A DNA stretch of 64,000 nt, from contig CAWEYC010000009.1 in NCBI GenBank assembly GCA_963813195.1, positions 24,503 to 88,502 on the forward strand. The letters run 5' to 3'. The stretch's first letter is position 1; every line of letters starts with the position of its first letter. Origin of the DNA: Roseiarcus sp963813195. Its GTDB lineage: Bacteria > Pseudomonadota > Alphaproteobacteria > Rhizobiales > Beijerinckiaceae. Below are positions 43,772 through 52,261 of the stretch, in pieces. Position numbers and translations under genes: made by a program. The notes beneath the pieces were generated by a model. The model was not told the DNA's origin. It searched no databases and was given only the letters and a program-made list of their open reading frames with translations.

Positions 43772-44032
43772 ATGCAGACGAAAATGGATCCGACGGTCAC
43801 TTACGCTTCGGCGAAGGCTAAGCACCGCACCTCTTTCGGAACGATCAACAACCGCGCTCGCCTACCGTCAACAATGGGGCATGATCGACCGATGATCGTC
43901 GAGGATGTAGGGGAGGGCGTCGTATTGATCCAACCTTATGTGCCGCCTACCTCGCGCCTTCTGTTTTTTCTGATGGGGGCCGTGGGCGAAGTTTTGAGAC
44001 CTCGACGTCGCGTGAGCGATCGTAGGAGGTAA
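43772..44032 (+). CDS. Small orphan protein
   Basis: An 86-residue protein from the ATG at 43772, chosen because AAGGAGG sits 6 bp upstream; an earlier ATG at 43697 lacks a site. It begins MQTKMDPTVTYASAKAK, is basic at both ends (last residues RRRVSDRRR) and has one hydrophobic stretch (about residues 55-70, RLLFFLMGAVGEVL). I recognise no family. The strong ribosome site is the main evidence. Confidence 0.5.
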   Translation: MQTKMDPTVTYASAKAKHRTSFGTINNRARLPSTMGHDRPMIVEDVGEGVVLIQPYVPPTSRLLFFLMGAVGEVLRPRRRVSDRRR

Positions 44033-44325
44033 CCAGAGATTTATTATCACGCCTCACGGCGTGACCCAGGTCTCGCTGAGAGCCACGGCTTCGGTAGCGC
44101 GCGCGGCGCGATTATCGGAAGAGAGTATTGGACGCCAGCTGGGTGAAAACTCGAAGCCGCAACGCGTCCAGCCCATGCCAACTGTCAGACGACCTTTGCC
44201 AGCGACTGGGCGATCCCTGCCGAAAGCATTCGCTGGATCAGTCGACGAAGCCGAAGAGCAGATCAGCCCGGAGCAACTACGAAAGCTCATGGACAATTCA
44301 ATTGGAGCAAATCTTATTCACGTTG

Positions 44326-44760
44326 CTATAAATTGTAGCCATCCTGTATGCATGCCGAGTCGGCAAGTGTTGGTATGCCGTTTGAGTTGCGGTTATCGAT
44401 ATATGTTACATTAACCTTCAATAGCGTTCCGTGACGGCCAAAATATAGCCTAGCCAAGTATTTGCTAAATACTTCGTGTTGGGTGTCAGGGTCGGTTCTG
44501 CTGAACAGCCCGCAATAGTCGGTTACGTGGTCGTGTGATCTAAGGACAAGTGGGACCCACCTGAAATCCCGATGATTTGAATCTCCTATTTTGAGGTTGA
44601 CAGCATCGGAAATCGACTCTTTTTCCGCGGGGGTCAATTCACGCCGTGGTGCGGCGATGGAGGCTCGCGTCGGCTCCATAGGCAGCTGCAGGTTCGAAAG
44701 AGGCGGCTCGCAACCGGCGAGCCCGAGAGAAAAAATCAGGACAACCGTAATTTTCCGCAT
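44326..44760 (-). CDS. Orphan lipoprotein
   Basis: A 144-residue protein from the ATG at 44760. The signal peptide MRKITVVLIFSLGLAGC ends in a lipobox (LAGC), so the mature N-terminus is lipid-modified. The rest contains ELTPAEKESISDAVNLKIGD and FSKYLARLYFGRHGTLLKVNV and has two later cysteines. I do not recognise a family. The base composition is lower in GC than the flanking core genes, suggesting acquired DNA. Confidence 0.68.
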   Translation of the reverse strand: MRKITVVLIFSLGLAGCEPPLSNLQLPMEPTRASIAAPRRELTPAEKESISDAVNLKIGDSNHRDFRWVPLVLRSHDHVTDYCGLFSRTDPDTQHEVFSKYLARLYFGRHGTLLKVNVTYIDNRNSNGIPTLADSACIQDGYNL

Positions 44761-45113
44761 ACTCGCCCCAGTGGTAATGCTTGGTCCCACGCGGAACTTG
44801 CATGTTGAACACCGACCGGGAGTGACGTTCCCCCGTGTTGAGGACTTCGGGTAGCGTTCCACGCCAATTGGGCTTCATAAAGGCTTGCATTACAAGCTTC
44901 CGACTCTTGATACCGATCGTCGCTTACATTCGGTCGATACCATGCGATGCCCCCGTAGTCGGCGTGAGCGTCTTGCTCGACCCGCGTCAGGATCGCTCAA
45001 TCGCTTCCCTCCGGACACCATTACTGGTTCGGTATTATTCCCTGTGGAATAATCAGATTGAAATTCTGCGGAGGCGCCACCTTGCTATTGGTGGCCGGCG
45101 GTCGAGGCGCTGT
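44761..45113. other. Region between lipoprotein and broken XRE gene
   Basis: About 350 bp upstream of two divergent reading directions. A plus-strand frame runs through it from 44835 into the XRE gene, but its codon use is not gene-like before about 45100. No promoter could be assigned with confidence. Confidence 0.4.
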
Positions 45114-45159
45114 TTGAAGAGCCTCCGAACGCCCGATCAATTGCTGCTGCAGGCGATGC

Positions 45160-45169
45160 TGCGGGAGGC
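45160..45169. repeat. Target-site duplication, left copy
   Basis: TGCGGGAGGC, immediately left of the IS inverted repeat. The identical 10 bases occur at 46404-46413. Confidence 0.92.
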
Positions 45170-46403
45170 CAGGGCTGTTCAGTTCCCTGATCTTTGAAGG
45201 ACGATTTGGGATTCCCGAACGAGGAAATGTCTGAATCTATGCACGACAACCCGAATCGGAGGTTGTCGCATGCAAGCGCCGCTGCTGGAGATTTTGCGCT
45301 CGATCCCGGACCATCGCCGCGCCGAAGGTCAGCGGTTCGATCTGGCCTCGGTGCTGCTGTACGCAATTCTGGGCATGGTCGCCGGGGCCAATTCCTACCG
45401 GCAAATTCATGAATTCATTCGCGTTCATCGCCAGCGTCTGAACGAGGCGTTCGACTTGGAGCTGCGCTATGCGCCTTCCTACTCGGGCCTGCGGTTGATC
45501 CTTCAGGGCGTCGATCCGGCCGCTTTGGAAGCCGCGTTCCGGCAACATGCGTCCTCGATTTCGACGCCGCCGCCTTCGGATGGCTTGGTCGCAATCGCCG
45601 TCGACGGCAAGACGCTGCGTGGCAGCTTCGACGCCTTCAACGACCGCAAGGCCGCGCACATGATGTCGGCGCTGCGGCAGGCCGACCAGATCGTGCTCGG
45701 CCATCTGATGGTCGCGGAGAAGAGCAACGAGATACCGGCCGCGCCGGAGCTGATCGAGGCCCTCGGACTTAAGGATTGCGTGTTCACGCTCGACGCCGAA
45801 CACTGTCAAAAAAAGCCTTCGAGCGCGTGATCGCCTCGGGCAACCACCTGCTCACCCAGGTCAAAGACAACCAGCCGGGATTGCGCCGCAGGCTCGAATT
45901 CGGCTCGAAGGGCCGCAAGCCGAGCGGGTCCGCCAGGACCGAGAGTTCCGGCCGCAATCGCTGGGAAACCCGCGAACTGACGGTGTTTCCGGCCAAGGGG
46001 TGGTTCCGTCACACCCCTTGGAACGGCCTCATCGAGACCGTGCTGCGCTTGGAGCGCACGGTTTGCAAGCGTAATTCCAGGACGGGACTTTGCTCGCAAA
46101 CGACCGAAATCGTCTTCTGGGTTTCCTCCGCTTCCAACCAAACGCCGCAGCGGTGGAACCACTGCATACGCGGACACTGGCAAATCGAGAACGGCAGCCA
46201 CTACGTGCGCGACACCACCTTCGCCGAGGACGCCTCGCGCATCCGCAAGAACCCCGATATCGTCGCCCGCCTGCGATCCTTCGCCTACAACCTCATCAGG
46301 GCTTCAGGATGCGCCAACGTCCGAAACGCTCGCTGGCGCGCCGCCCTCGACTTCAACCTCATGCTCGAAACGCTCAGCCTTCGCTGAGAACTAAACAGCC
46401 CAG
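45170..46403 (+). mobile_element. ISAs1-family insertion sequence, 1,234 bp, complete
   Basis: The element is bounded by imperfect inverted repeats: left CAGGGCTGTTCAGTTCCC (45170-45187) and right, as reverse complement, CTGGGCTGTTTAGTTCTC (46386-46403), 15 of 18 identical. A perfect 10-bp target duplication flanks it, in the 8-10 bp range known for ISAs1. Inside is one DDE transposase in two frames. The intact ends and exact duplication mean a fairly recent insertion. Confidence 0.93.
45270..46387 (+). CDS. ISAs1-family transposase in two frames (possible -1 frameshift)
   Basis: The first frame runs from 45270 (MQAPLLEILRSIPDHRR) to 45830; the second is in the -1 frame and ends at 46387. 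At 45809-45815, in phase, lies the heptamer A AAA AAG, the classical -1 slippage site. A slip there joins CQKK to AFERVIASGNHLLTQVKDNQ and gives one 372-residue DDE transposase of normal ISAs1 length. DDE-type motifs are AVDGKTLRG, FTLDAEHCQK and HWQIENGSHYVRDTTFAEDASRIR. The same picture would arise from a single lost base in AAAAAAAGCC. GGAGG precedes the ATG. Confidence 0.88.
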
Positions 46404-46413
46404 TGCGGGAGGC
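46404..46413. repeat. Target-site duplication, right copy
   Basis: TGCGGGAGGC, directly after the right inverted repeat and identical to 45160-45169. Confidence 0.92.
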
Positions 46414-46618
46414 GCGCGGAATCCGCCAAGCAAACCCAAGCCGAGCTCGCATCCCGATTGTTGAAAGCGCAGTCATTCTTCGCCAAATACGAGGCTGGCG
46501 ACAGGCGTCTGGACGTCATCGAATTGATGCTGATTCTGCGAGCGCCGTCAGTTGATCCTGTCGAGATTGTCGCGAGATTCGATAAAGCGACAAAAGGCCA
46601 CTGATTTCATTACATTAA

Positions 46619-46694
46619 TGGTGCCGCCTGAGGGATTCGAACCCCCGACCCCCTCATTACGAATGAGGTGCTCTACCAGCTGAGCTAAGGCGGC
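46619..46694 (-). tRNA. tRNA-Thr (anticodon CGT)
   Basis: On the minus strand a 76-nt cloverleaf begins GCCGCCTTAGCTCAG at 46694 and ends with an encoded CCA at 46619. The anticodon stem CCTCA/TGAGG encloses TTCGTAA, giving anticodon CGT, which reads ACG (Thr). The acceptor stem GCCGCC/GGCGGC and the TTCGAATCC T loop are intact. Confidence 0.97.
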
Positions 46695-46789
46695 GTACCT
46701 TGGGCTTTCGCCCTACTAAGACCCTACTAACTTATCCCCACCTTACCCAACTCGCTGAGAACCCAACGCTTTTAGCGGCTGACCCGCTA

Positions 46790-46821
46790 ATTACGAATGA
46801 GGTGCTCTACCAGCTGAGCTA
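46790..46821 (-). repeat. Partial tRNA-Thr copy (32 bp)
   Basis: Bases 46790-46821 are identical to 46656-46687 inside the tRNA-Thr gene, covering the D arm and half of the anticodon arm. No acceptor stem or T arm follows, so it cannot be a working tRNA. It is separated from the real gene by about 100 bp and may be an old attachment-site scar or a duplication. Confidence 0.9.
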
Positions 46822-46970
46822 TTTCGGCGCGCGGCGTCGAAGGGCGATTGCCCAGCTCCCGCGGATGGCAGTCTCTTAGCCAGAACACCGGGTATTGGCA
46901 AGGTTGCGCCGGCGTGGCGGCAAGAAAAACCTGTGATGCGGGTGGACCGCGCGGCGACCAGGATCAGCCG

Positions 46971-48500
46971 TCATTCGCGTGCATAGAGCCTGGACCCGGT
47001 CTTGGGCTCGCTGTCGGGTCCCGGATCGTCAGGCGCGGTCGACGGCAACAGGACGACCGCCGGGGTCGCGCGAGGCAGCTCGGGTTTGGGCGGCGGGGCG
47101 GCCTTCTCCGGCGGGACGGCAGCGGGCGCAACTGCCGTCGCGACCGGTGTCGAGGTCGCAAGTGCCGGCAATTCGGTCGACGGCCGCGGCGCGGGCGACG
47201 GTTCCGGGGCGCTCAACCGCTCTTCCGGCGTGCGCCAGACGAAGGCGTCGAGCACGCCCGAGGGCGATATCGGCGACCAGCGGTCGCTGATGACCCCGTC
47301 GGCGACCCAGGCGCGGTCGCGGGGCGCGCGCGCCGCTCGCGCGAGCCATTCGCGCACCGCGCCTTCCGCGCCGGCGGCCTCCTCGATGTCAGCCACCAGC
47401 AGACAAGCCCGCGCGGTCGGGCGGCTCGGCGCGCCGGGCGCCAGCAGCGGCGCGACCGCCGCGCGCGCCGCGGCGAGGTCGCGCGCCTCGAGGGCCGCGC
47501 GGCTGACGGTGATCTGGCTTTCCAAGTCGAAGGGCGCGAGCCGCGCCAAAGCGCGTGCGCGCGTCAGCCGGTCCGCCGCCGAATCGCCGCGCCGCAGCCT
47601 GAGGTAAGCGTCGGCGAGATCGGGATGCGGCGTTTGCCGGTACGCCGCCTCGATGATTTTCGAAGCGCGGCGATAGTCGCCCTTGGCCGCGAGGAGGCGC
47701 CCGGAAAGCGCGGCGGCGGGAACGAGGCCCGGCGCCAGAGCGCTGGCCTCTTGCGCGAGCGCCAGCGCGGAACCCGCGTCACGGTCCGCCAAGTCTTGAG
47801 CCATGGCCGTCTTGAGCACGGCGCGCCAGCGATTGGCGGTCGGCTTGTCGATAAGTCGCGACGCGGCGTTGGATTCGACGATCCCCAGGGCGCCCGACCA
47901 ATCGCTGTGCGCGGCGCGGTCGTCGAGGACGGCCCGGCCAGCCCAGGGCAGCGCGGCATGCTTATGTGCCCGCGTCGCAAATTCCAGCGCGGCCTCGTGA
48001 TCGCCGCTGCGGCGCGCCTCGATATGGAGGCCGCGGAGGCCCAGCGCGTGGGTGTGCGGGTGCTCGAGCATTTCGCGGAAGGCCGCGACCGCGCCGGCGC
48101 GGTCGCCGGCGAGCTGGGCGGCTTGCGCGCGCAGCAATTTTGTAAGCGGCCCATCCCCCAGATGCTTGCGCGCTTCGGCGGCGTCGCGGCTCGCTGCGCG
48201 CACGTCGCCCGAGCCGACGGCGACCATGCCGCGCGACAGGGCGGCGTAACCCTTCTCCCGCCGACGCGCCTTGGCGGCGAGAGAAACCAGCGAGGGAATT
48301 CGAAATACGAAGCGGATCACGCCCCAAGCGAGCGCAAGAAGGATAGCCAGACCGACGACGACGCCCAGCGCCACCATCAGCGAGACGTCGTATTCGACGC
48401 CCCGGAATGTCAGCGCGACCGCTCCGGGATTCTCGGCCAGCCAGGTCAGACCATAGGCCGCCAGGGCGAGCGCGGCGAGGAACACGAGCAGGCGAACCAT
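46971..48500 (-). CDS. hemY: HemY-like TPR membrane protein
   Basis: A 509-residue protein with two N-terminal membrane segments (about residues 2-22 and 40-65), then the HemY_N pattern FRIPSLVSLAAKARRREKGYAALSRGMVAVGSGD and a long TPR array (about 80-400). The C-terminal 100 residues are Pro/Ala-rich. HemY proteins are linked to the late steps of haem synthesis but their reaction is not established. It is third in the hemD-mic60-hemY run, a standard alphaproteobacterial order. Confidence 0.92.
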   Translation of the reverse strand: MVRLLVFLAALALAAYGLTWLAENPGAVALTFRGVEYDVSLMVALGVVVGLAILLALAWGVIRFVFRIPSLVSLAAKARRREKGYAALSRGMVAVGSGDVRAASRDAAEARKHLGDGPLTKLLRAQAAQLAGDRAGAVAAFREMLEHPHTHALGLRGLHIEARRSGDHEAALEFATRAHKHAALPWAGRAVLDDRAAHSDWSGALGIVESNAASRLIDKPTANRWRAVLKTAMAQDLADRDAGSALALAQEASALAPGLVPAAALSGRLLAAKGDYRRASKIIEAAYRQTPHPDLADAYLRLRRGDSAADRLTRARALARLAPFDLESQITVSRAALEARDLAAARAAVAPLLAPGAPSRPTARACLLVADIEEAAGAEGAVREWLARAARAPRDRAWVADGVISDRWSPISPSGVLDAFVWRTPEERLSAPEPSPAPRPSTELPALATSTPVATAVAPAAVPPEKAAPPPKPELPRATPAVVLLPSTAPDDPGPDSEPKTGSRLYARE

Positions 48501-48574
48501 GAAATCTCCGCTTCGAACATTCCGACACGTCAGAATAGCGCCGACGCGCCGCGCATGAAAAACCTGCTTCGGCC

Positions 48575-49927
48575 CTAATTCTTGACTGCGGCGAGACGCC
48601 CGATGGCGTCCGCGCGCAGGCTTTGCGCCGCTGCGTCCGCGGCCTCGCGGGCTTCAGCTGTCTTTACCCATTCCTGGCTCGCTTGACGCGCTGGTTCCGG
48701 CAAATGGCCGTAGGCTGCGAGCGCTGCTCGGAGATCGCCATGGCCCAACGCCGCGGAAAGTCGCTGCGCGACGGCTTCCGCGTCGTCGCCGCGGCCGGCC
48801 TCGCCGCCGACTTTGTGGACGCGGACCAGTCCACGCATGTGGTCGAGCAGTCTTTCCACGGCGCCGCCGTGGCTCGGCGGCGCCGCCGCCGCAACCACGC
48901 TCGGCTCGATCTTGGCGAAGGAGGCGCGGAGCGCCGCTAGGGTCGGCGCGCCAGCTTCGGCGAAGGGCGTCAACGCCGCCAATTTTCCACCGTCGGCGCC
49001 GAGACGCGCCAGCGCCGCGAGTTCTTCCGCGAACGGCGCTCCGGCGTTCAGACGCTCGTCCAACGAGATCGCGAGGATCGCTTCGGCTGCCCCGTCGCGG
49101 CTCAGCGCGAGCTCCGCCGGGGCGACCCGTGCGCCGCTCTTGGGTGCGGCGAGCGCCGTCTCGACTTTGGCGAGACGCTCGCCAAGCGCGCCGAGATCGG
49201 CCGCATCGGACTTCAGCCCTGTCAATTCGGCCTCCAATTTGCCGACGCGCGCCTCGAGCTCGCCCGCCCCGGGCGCGGCAGGGGCGCCGCCGCCGTGCGC
49301 CGCCGCCGTTTGGCTCGTTCCCGTTGCGAGCGCCAAAGCCTTGGCGGCGTCGGCGCGCGCGGCGCGCGCTTCCGTCAAGGCTCGAGCCGCGTCGCCTTGG
49401 CTCGCCGCTGCTTCGAGGGCGGCGACGCGCCGGCCGATCGCGTCTAGAGCCGCAGCCTTGGCGGCGCCGGCCTGGTTCGTCTCCAAAGCGTGCAGCCGCG
49501 CGTCGAGATTGGCGCTGGCCTGGGACATGCCCTCGTCGCTGCGCTCGAGGGCGGCCATTTGCGAAGCCACCGCATTGAGCGCGGCGGCGCGTGGGTCGGC
49601 GAACCAGCCGACGCCGAGCGCGAGCGCTGCGCCGAAAACGCCGCCGATGACGCCCGAAGCGAGGGGGAGCCCCGACCATCCTGCCCTCGGCGGGACCTCC
49701 GCCGCCTTTGGACCCTCAATGGGCTCTTCGTCCGTCGGCGGGGCCGCCAATTCCTCGTCGACCGTTTCGGAGCGCGGCGGCTCCGGCGGCGGCGTCTCGT
49801 GAATTTCGGTCGCTTCGCCCTCGATCACTCCCGGATCGTGTCGCGCCTCACCTCTCGGCGGCGTCGCTGCGCCGGGCGGGGGCTCAACGATTTCCGGTTC
49901 GGATTTTCGGCTCGCGTCGTCAGCCAT
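48575..49927 (-). CDS. Alphaproteobacterial Mic60/mitofilin homologue
   Basis: A 450-residue protein: an acidic, Pro-rich N-terminus (1-80), one membrane segment (about 85-108, LASGVIGGVFGAALALGVGWF), a long Ala-rich coiled coil (about 115-285) and a C-terminal domain with AILAISLDERLNAGAPFAEELAAL and VERLLDHMRGLVRVHKVGGE. This is the bacterial mitofilin layout. In related species it shapes intracytoplasmic membranes, interesting for a methanotroph-like organism. It lies between hemD and hemY, its usual place. Confidence 0.88.
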   Translation of the reverse strand: MADDASRKSEPEIVEPPPGAATPPRGEARHDPGVIEGEATEIHETPPPEPPRSETVDEELAAPPTDEEPIEGPKAAEVPPRAGWSGLPLASGVIGGVFGAALALGVGWFADPRAAALNAVASQMAALERSDEGMSQASANLDARLHALETNQAGAAKAAALDAIGRRVAALEAAASQGDAARALTEARAARADAAKALALATGTSQTAAAHGGGAPAAPGAGELEARVGKLEAELTGLKSDAADLGALGERLAKVETALAAPKSGARVAPAELALSRDGAAEAILAISLDERLNAGAPFAEELAALARLGADGGKLAALTPFAEAGAPTLAALRASFAKIEPSVVAAAAPPSHGGAVERLLDHMRGLVRVHKVGGEAGRGDDAEAVAQRLSAALGHGDLRAALAAYGHLPEPARQASQEWVKTAEAREAADAAAQSLRADAIGRLAAVKN

Positions 49928-50007
49928 GGGGTCTTGCTCTCGCGTTTCGGGCTTCTATAGGGGAGCGATCGCGGGATGGGAACCCGGTGGAGCCGGGTCG
50001 GCTCAGG

Positions 50008-50751
50008 TCAAGGCTCGCTGCCCTCGCCCCCCAGTGTTTCGGCCAGCGCGCGTTCGAGCGCGTCGACGAGCCGATCTTCCCTCGGCTCCGAGGCGTAGAA
50101 AAGGCGAGGCGTCCCAAGAGCGTACAGCGGTTCGCCGACATCGGGGGACAGGCAGACATGAAGAAGCGCGCGAAAGCGCCCGATGAGGCCTGCGCGCTCA
50201 GCCAATTCCACGGCGAGCAAGGCGGAACGGCGTGAATAGTGCAAGGCGGCGCTACACTCCGCGACCGCGCGCGCCTCGTCTTCGCTCCAGGCGTCGCGCC
50301 CCTCCGCGACATAGACTTCCAATGCCGTCGCGAGATGGCCGGCCTCTCTCAGAACGGTCTCCAGCACGCTCTTGCGGTCCCGGCCGGCCAGATAAAGCAC
50401 CCGCGAACGAGGCCCGAGGCTCCGAAGCAGCGTCGCCGAGAGGGCGGCGACGTCCGGCGCCGCCTCCTGGGCGAGCGGAATTCCAGCCGCCACAGCCGCC
50501 CGCGCCGTCTGTTCTCCGACGAGGTATAGCGGCCAAGCGGCGATCGCCGGGCGCTCCGACGGAGCGAGCAAGGCGATGGCTCTGGCGCTCGTCGCCACGA
50601 CCGCGTCGAACGGACCGGGCGGCGGCGACGCGCCCGTAGCGCGAATTTGCGTCGCCGGCGCCAACGCCGCCTCGAAGCCGCGGGCGCGCAGCAGCGCCGC
50701 GCTGCGCTGCGCTTCGTCGGGCGCGCGCATGAGCGCGACCCTTATCGTCAC
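50008..50751 (-). CDS. hemD: HemD, uroporphyrinogen-III synthase
   Basis: A 247-residue protein from a GTG at 50751, giving (M)TIRVALMRAPDEAQRSAALL; a GCGAGG site is just upstream, and the size is right, so I reject the longer frame to 50838. It has VVATSARAIALLA, LYLVGEQTARAA and VLYLAGRDRKSVLE, the pattern of HemD. It closes hydroxymethylbilane to uroporphyrinogen III. hemC, usually next to it, is absent. Confidence 0.88.
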   Translation of the reverse strand: MTIRVALMRAPDEAQRSAALLRARGFEAALAPATQIRATGASPPPGPFDAVVATSARAIALLAPSERPAIAAWPLYLVGEQTARAAVAAGIPLAQEAAPDVAALSATLLRSLGPRSRVLYLAGRDRKSVLETVLREAGHLATALEVYVAEGRDAWSEDEARAVAECSAALHYSRRSALLAVELAERAGLIGRFRALLHVCLSPDVGEPLYALGTPRLFYASEPREDRLVDALERALAETLGGEGSEP

Positions 50752-50904
50752 AGCCTCGCCATCGTCGTCGAGACGCTCCTCTTTCGGCAGCTGCTTCGCG
50801 GCCCTTCTTTCACTATGCGCTGTGCAGTCTCGCGCCAAGCGTATAGAGACGGCCTCAGCCGCCCGATGCCTCGGCGCGGCGAACTTCGGGACTCTAAACC
50901 GACG

Positions 50905-51963
50905 ATGCGCGTATTGGGAATCGAGACCACCTGCGACGAGACGGCGGCTGCGGTGGTGCGCCTTCGCCCCGACGGCTCAGGCGAAATCCTCGCGGACGAA
51001 GTGATGAGCCAGATCGCGGCCCATTCGGCCTATGGCGGCGTCGTGCCGGAAATCGCAGCCCGCGCACATGTCGAGATCATCGACGGGTTGGTCGCCCGTG
51101 CGCTGCTCCGCGCGGACATGCGCCCGCGCGACCTCGATGGCGTCGCCGCGGCGGCAGGGCCGGGCCTCATCGGCGGCGTGCTCGTCGGTCTGATGACAGG
51201 CAAAGGGATCGCGCTCGCTGCGGGCAAGCCCTTCCTGGCCGTCAATCATCTCGAGGCGCACGCTCTGGTGGCGCGGCTCTCCGGCCAATTGGCGTTCCCC
51301 TACCTGCTGCTGCTCGCCTCGGGCGGCCATACGCAAATTCTTGGCGTCAAGGGCGTCGGCGATTACGACCGTCTTGGCGCAACGATGGACGACGCGATCG
51401 GCGAGGCTTTCGACAAGACCGCCAAGCTGCTCGGCCTGCCTTATCCCGGCGGGCCCGCCGTCGAGGCGGCCGCCAGAGACGGCGATGCGGCGCGCTTCGC
51501 CTTGCCGCGGCCGCTGCTCGGACGTCCGAACGCGGATTTCTCGCTGTCGGGTCTGAAGACCGCGACACGCCTCGCGGCGCAATCGATCGCTCCGCTTCGC
51601 TCGCGCGACGTCGCCGATCTTTGCGCGTCGTTCCAGGCCGCGGTCGTCGATATGATCGAGGACCGCATGCGCGTCGGGCTGCGGCTGTTTCGTCAGCGCG
51701 TCGGGGCCGCGCAAGGCGTTGTCGTCGCGGGCGGCGTCGCCGCCAACGGCGCCATACGCGATGCGATGGCGCGGTTTTGCGCTCAGGCCGGGCTGCCGCT
51801 CGTGGCGCCGCCGCAAGGTCTTTGCACCGATAACGGAGCGATGATCGCGTGGGCGGGCATCGAGCGCCTTCGGCGCGGCCTTGTCGACGATCTCGCGACG
51901 CGTGCCCACCCCCGCTGGCCACTCGACCCGAAGGCCGAGCGATCGCTCAACGGCAAAGCGTGA
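50905..51963 (+). CDS. tsaD: TsaD, tRNA threonylcarbamoyladenosine transferase
   Basis: TsaD of 352 residues from the ATG at 50905 (MRVLGIETTCDETAAAVV). The metal-binding histidines are 115 and 119 (NHLEAH); other motifs are GGVVPEIAARAHVE, PGLIGGVLVGL, SGGHTQ and CTDNGAMIAWAG. It transfers threonylcarbamoyl to A37 of ANN-reading tRNAs, an essential step. It diverges from hemD over about 150 bp. Confidence 0.96.
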   Translation: MRVLGIETTCDETAAAVVRLRPDGSGEILADEVMSQIAAHSAYGGVVPEIAARAHVEIIDGLVARALLRADMRPRDLDGVAAAAGPGLIGGVLVGLMTGKGIALAAGKPFLAVNHLEAHALVARLSGQLAFPYLLLLASGGHTQILGVKGVGDYDRLGATMDDAIGEAFDKTAKLLGLPYPGGPAVEAAARDGDAARFALPRPLLGRPNADFSLSGLKTATRLAAQSIAPLRSRDVADLCASFQAAVVDMIEDRMRVGLRLFRQRVGAAQGVVVAGGVAANGAIRDAMARFCAQAGLPLVAPPQGLCTDNGAMIAWAGIERLRRGLVDDLATRAHPRWPLDPKAERSLNGKA

Positions 51964-51979
51964 AGGCGGAAACCCGCCG

Positions 51980-52261
51980 CTATTGTTGTTGGGGCGTGGG
52001 CGCTGGGGGCGGTGAAGAATGCGCCGCGGCGGCGGCCGCCTCGCGCCTCTTCTTTTCCGCCTCGACCTTCGCCATGTGATGGCCGACGATGCAGCCGCCA
52101 ATGGCGCCCGCGACAGCATGGTGGCCGGCATAGTGGCCGGCGACGCCGCCGACCAGAGCGCCCTTCAGGCAACCTGCCGCGCTCGCCGGCGTTGTCGAGA
52201 CGCTCGGCGCAAGCGCGATAGCGAGCGCGGCGCCGATGAAGGGTCGGAGCTTCGAGTTCAT
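51980..52261 (-). CDS. Secreted glycine-zipper protein
   Basis: A 93-residue protein from the ATG at 52261, chosen for its AAAGGAA site; the frame to 52411 has no better start. A signal peptide ends near ASAAG. The mature protein has GALVGGVAGHYAGHHAVAGAIGGCIVGHH, a glycine zipper with alternating His, then a charged helix and a Pro/Gln tail. Such proteins sit at the membrane; function unknown. It is convergent with tsaD, 16 bp away. Confidence 0.75.
   Translation of the reverse strand: MNSKLRPFIGAALAIALAPSVSTTPASAAGCLKGALVGGVAGHYAGHHAVAGAIGGCIVGHHMAKVEAEKKRREAAAAAAHSSPPPAPTPQQQ

Larger units (their letters stand above)
45114..46604 (+). pseudogene. XRE-type helix-turn-helix regulator interrupted by an IS element
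   Basis: Two halves of a small HTH protein flank the IS. The 5' half begins around a TTG at 45114 (MKSLRTPDQLLLQAMLREA). The 3' half continues ESAKQTQAELASRLLKAQSFFAKYEAGDRRLDVIEL ... EIVARFDKATKGH and stops at 46604. Joined, they give an XRE domain of about 75 residues in the usual order. After removing the IS and one target copy the two parts are one base out of frame at GCGCGCG, so there is also a 1-bp indel or a sequence error. It must be inactive as it stands. Confidence 0.8.

Noticed and set aside
44061..44414. A 117-residue plus-strand frame before the lipoprotein
   Set aside because: No ribosome binding site, mixed codon use, and it overlaps the end of the lipoprotein gene. I could not support it.
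44835..45113. Upstream extension of the XRE frame
   Set aside because: XRE homology begins only at about 45114; the earlier part is not gene-like.
45170..46403. Reading the split transposase as simply dead
   Set aside because: Intact ends, perfect target duplication and an in-phase slippery heptamer leave an active element possible, so I annotate it as a candidate frameshift gene.
46790..46821. A second tRNA gene
   Set aside because: Only the D arm and part of the anticodon arm are present; no acceptor stem or T arm can form.
46848..48578. A 576-residue plus-strand frame opposite hemY
   Set aside because: Arg/Gly-rich antisense of a gene with good TPR and membrane patterns.
50977..52131. 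A 384-residue minus-strand frame opposite tsaD
   Set aside because: tsaD has all family motifs; this frame has none.
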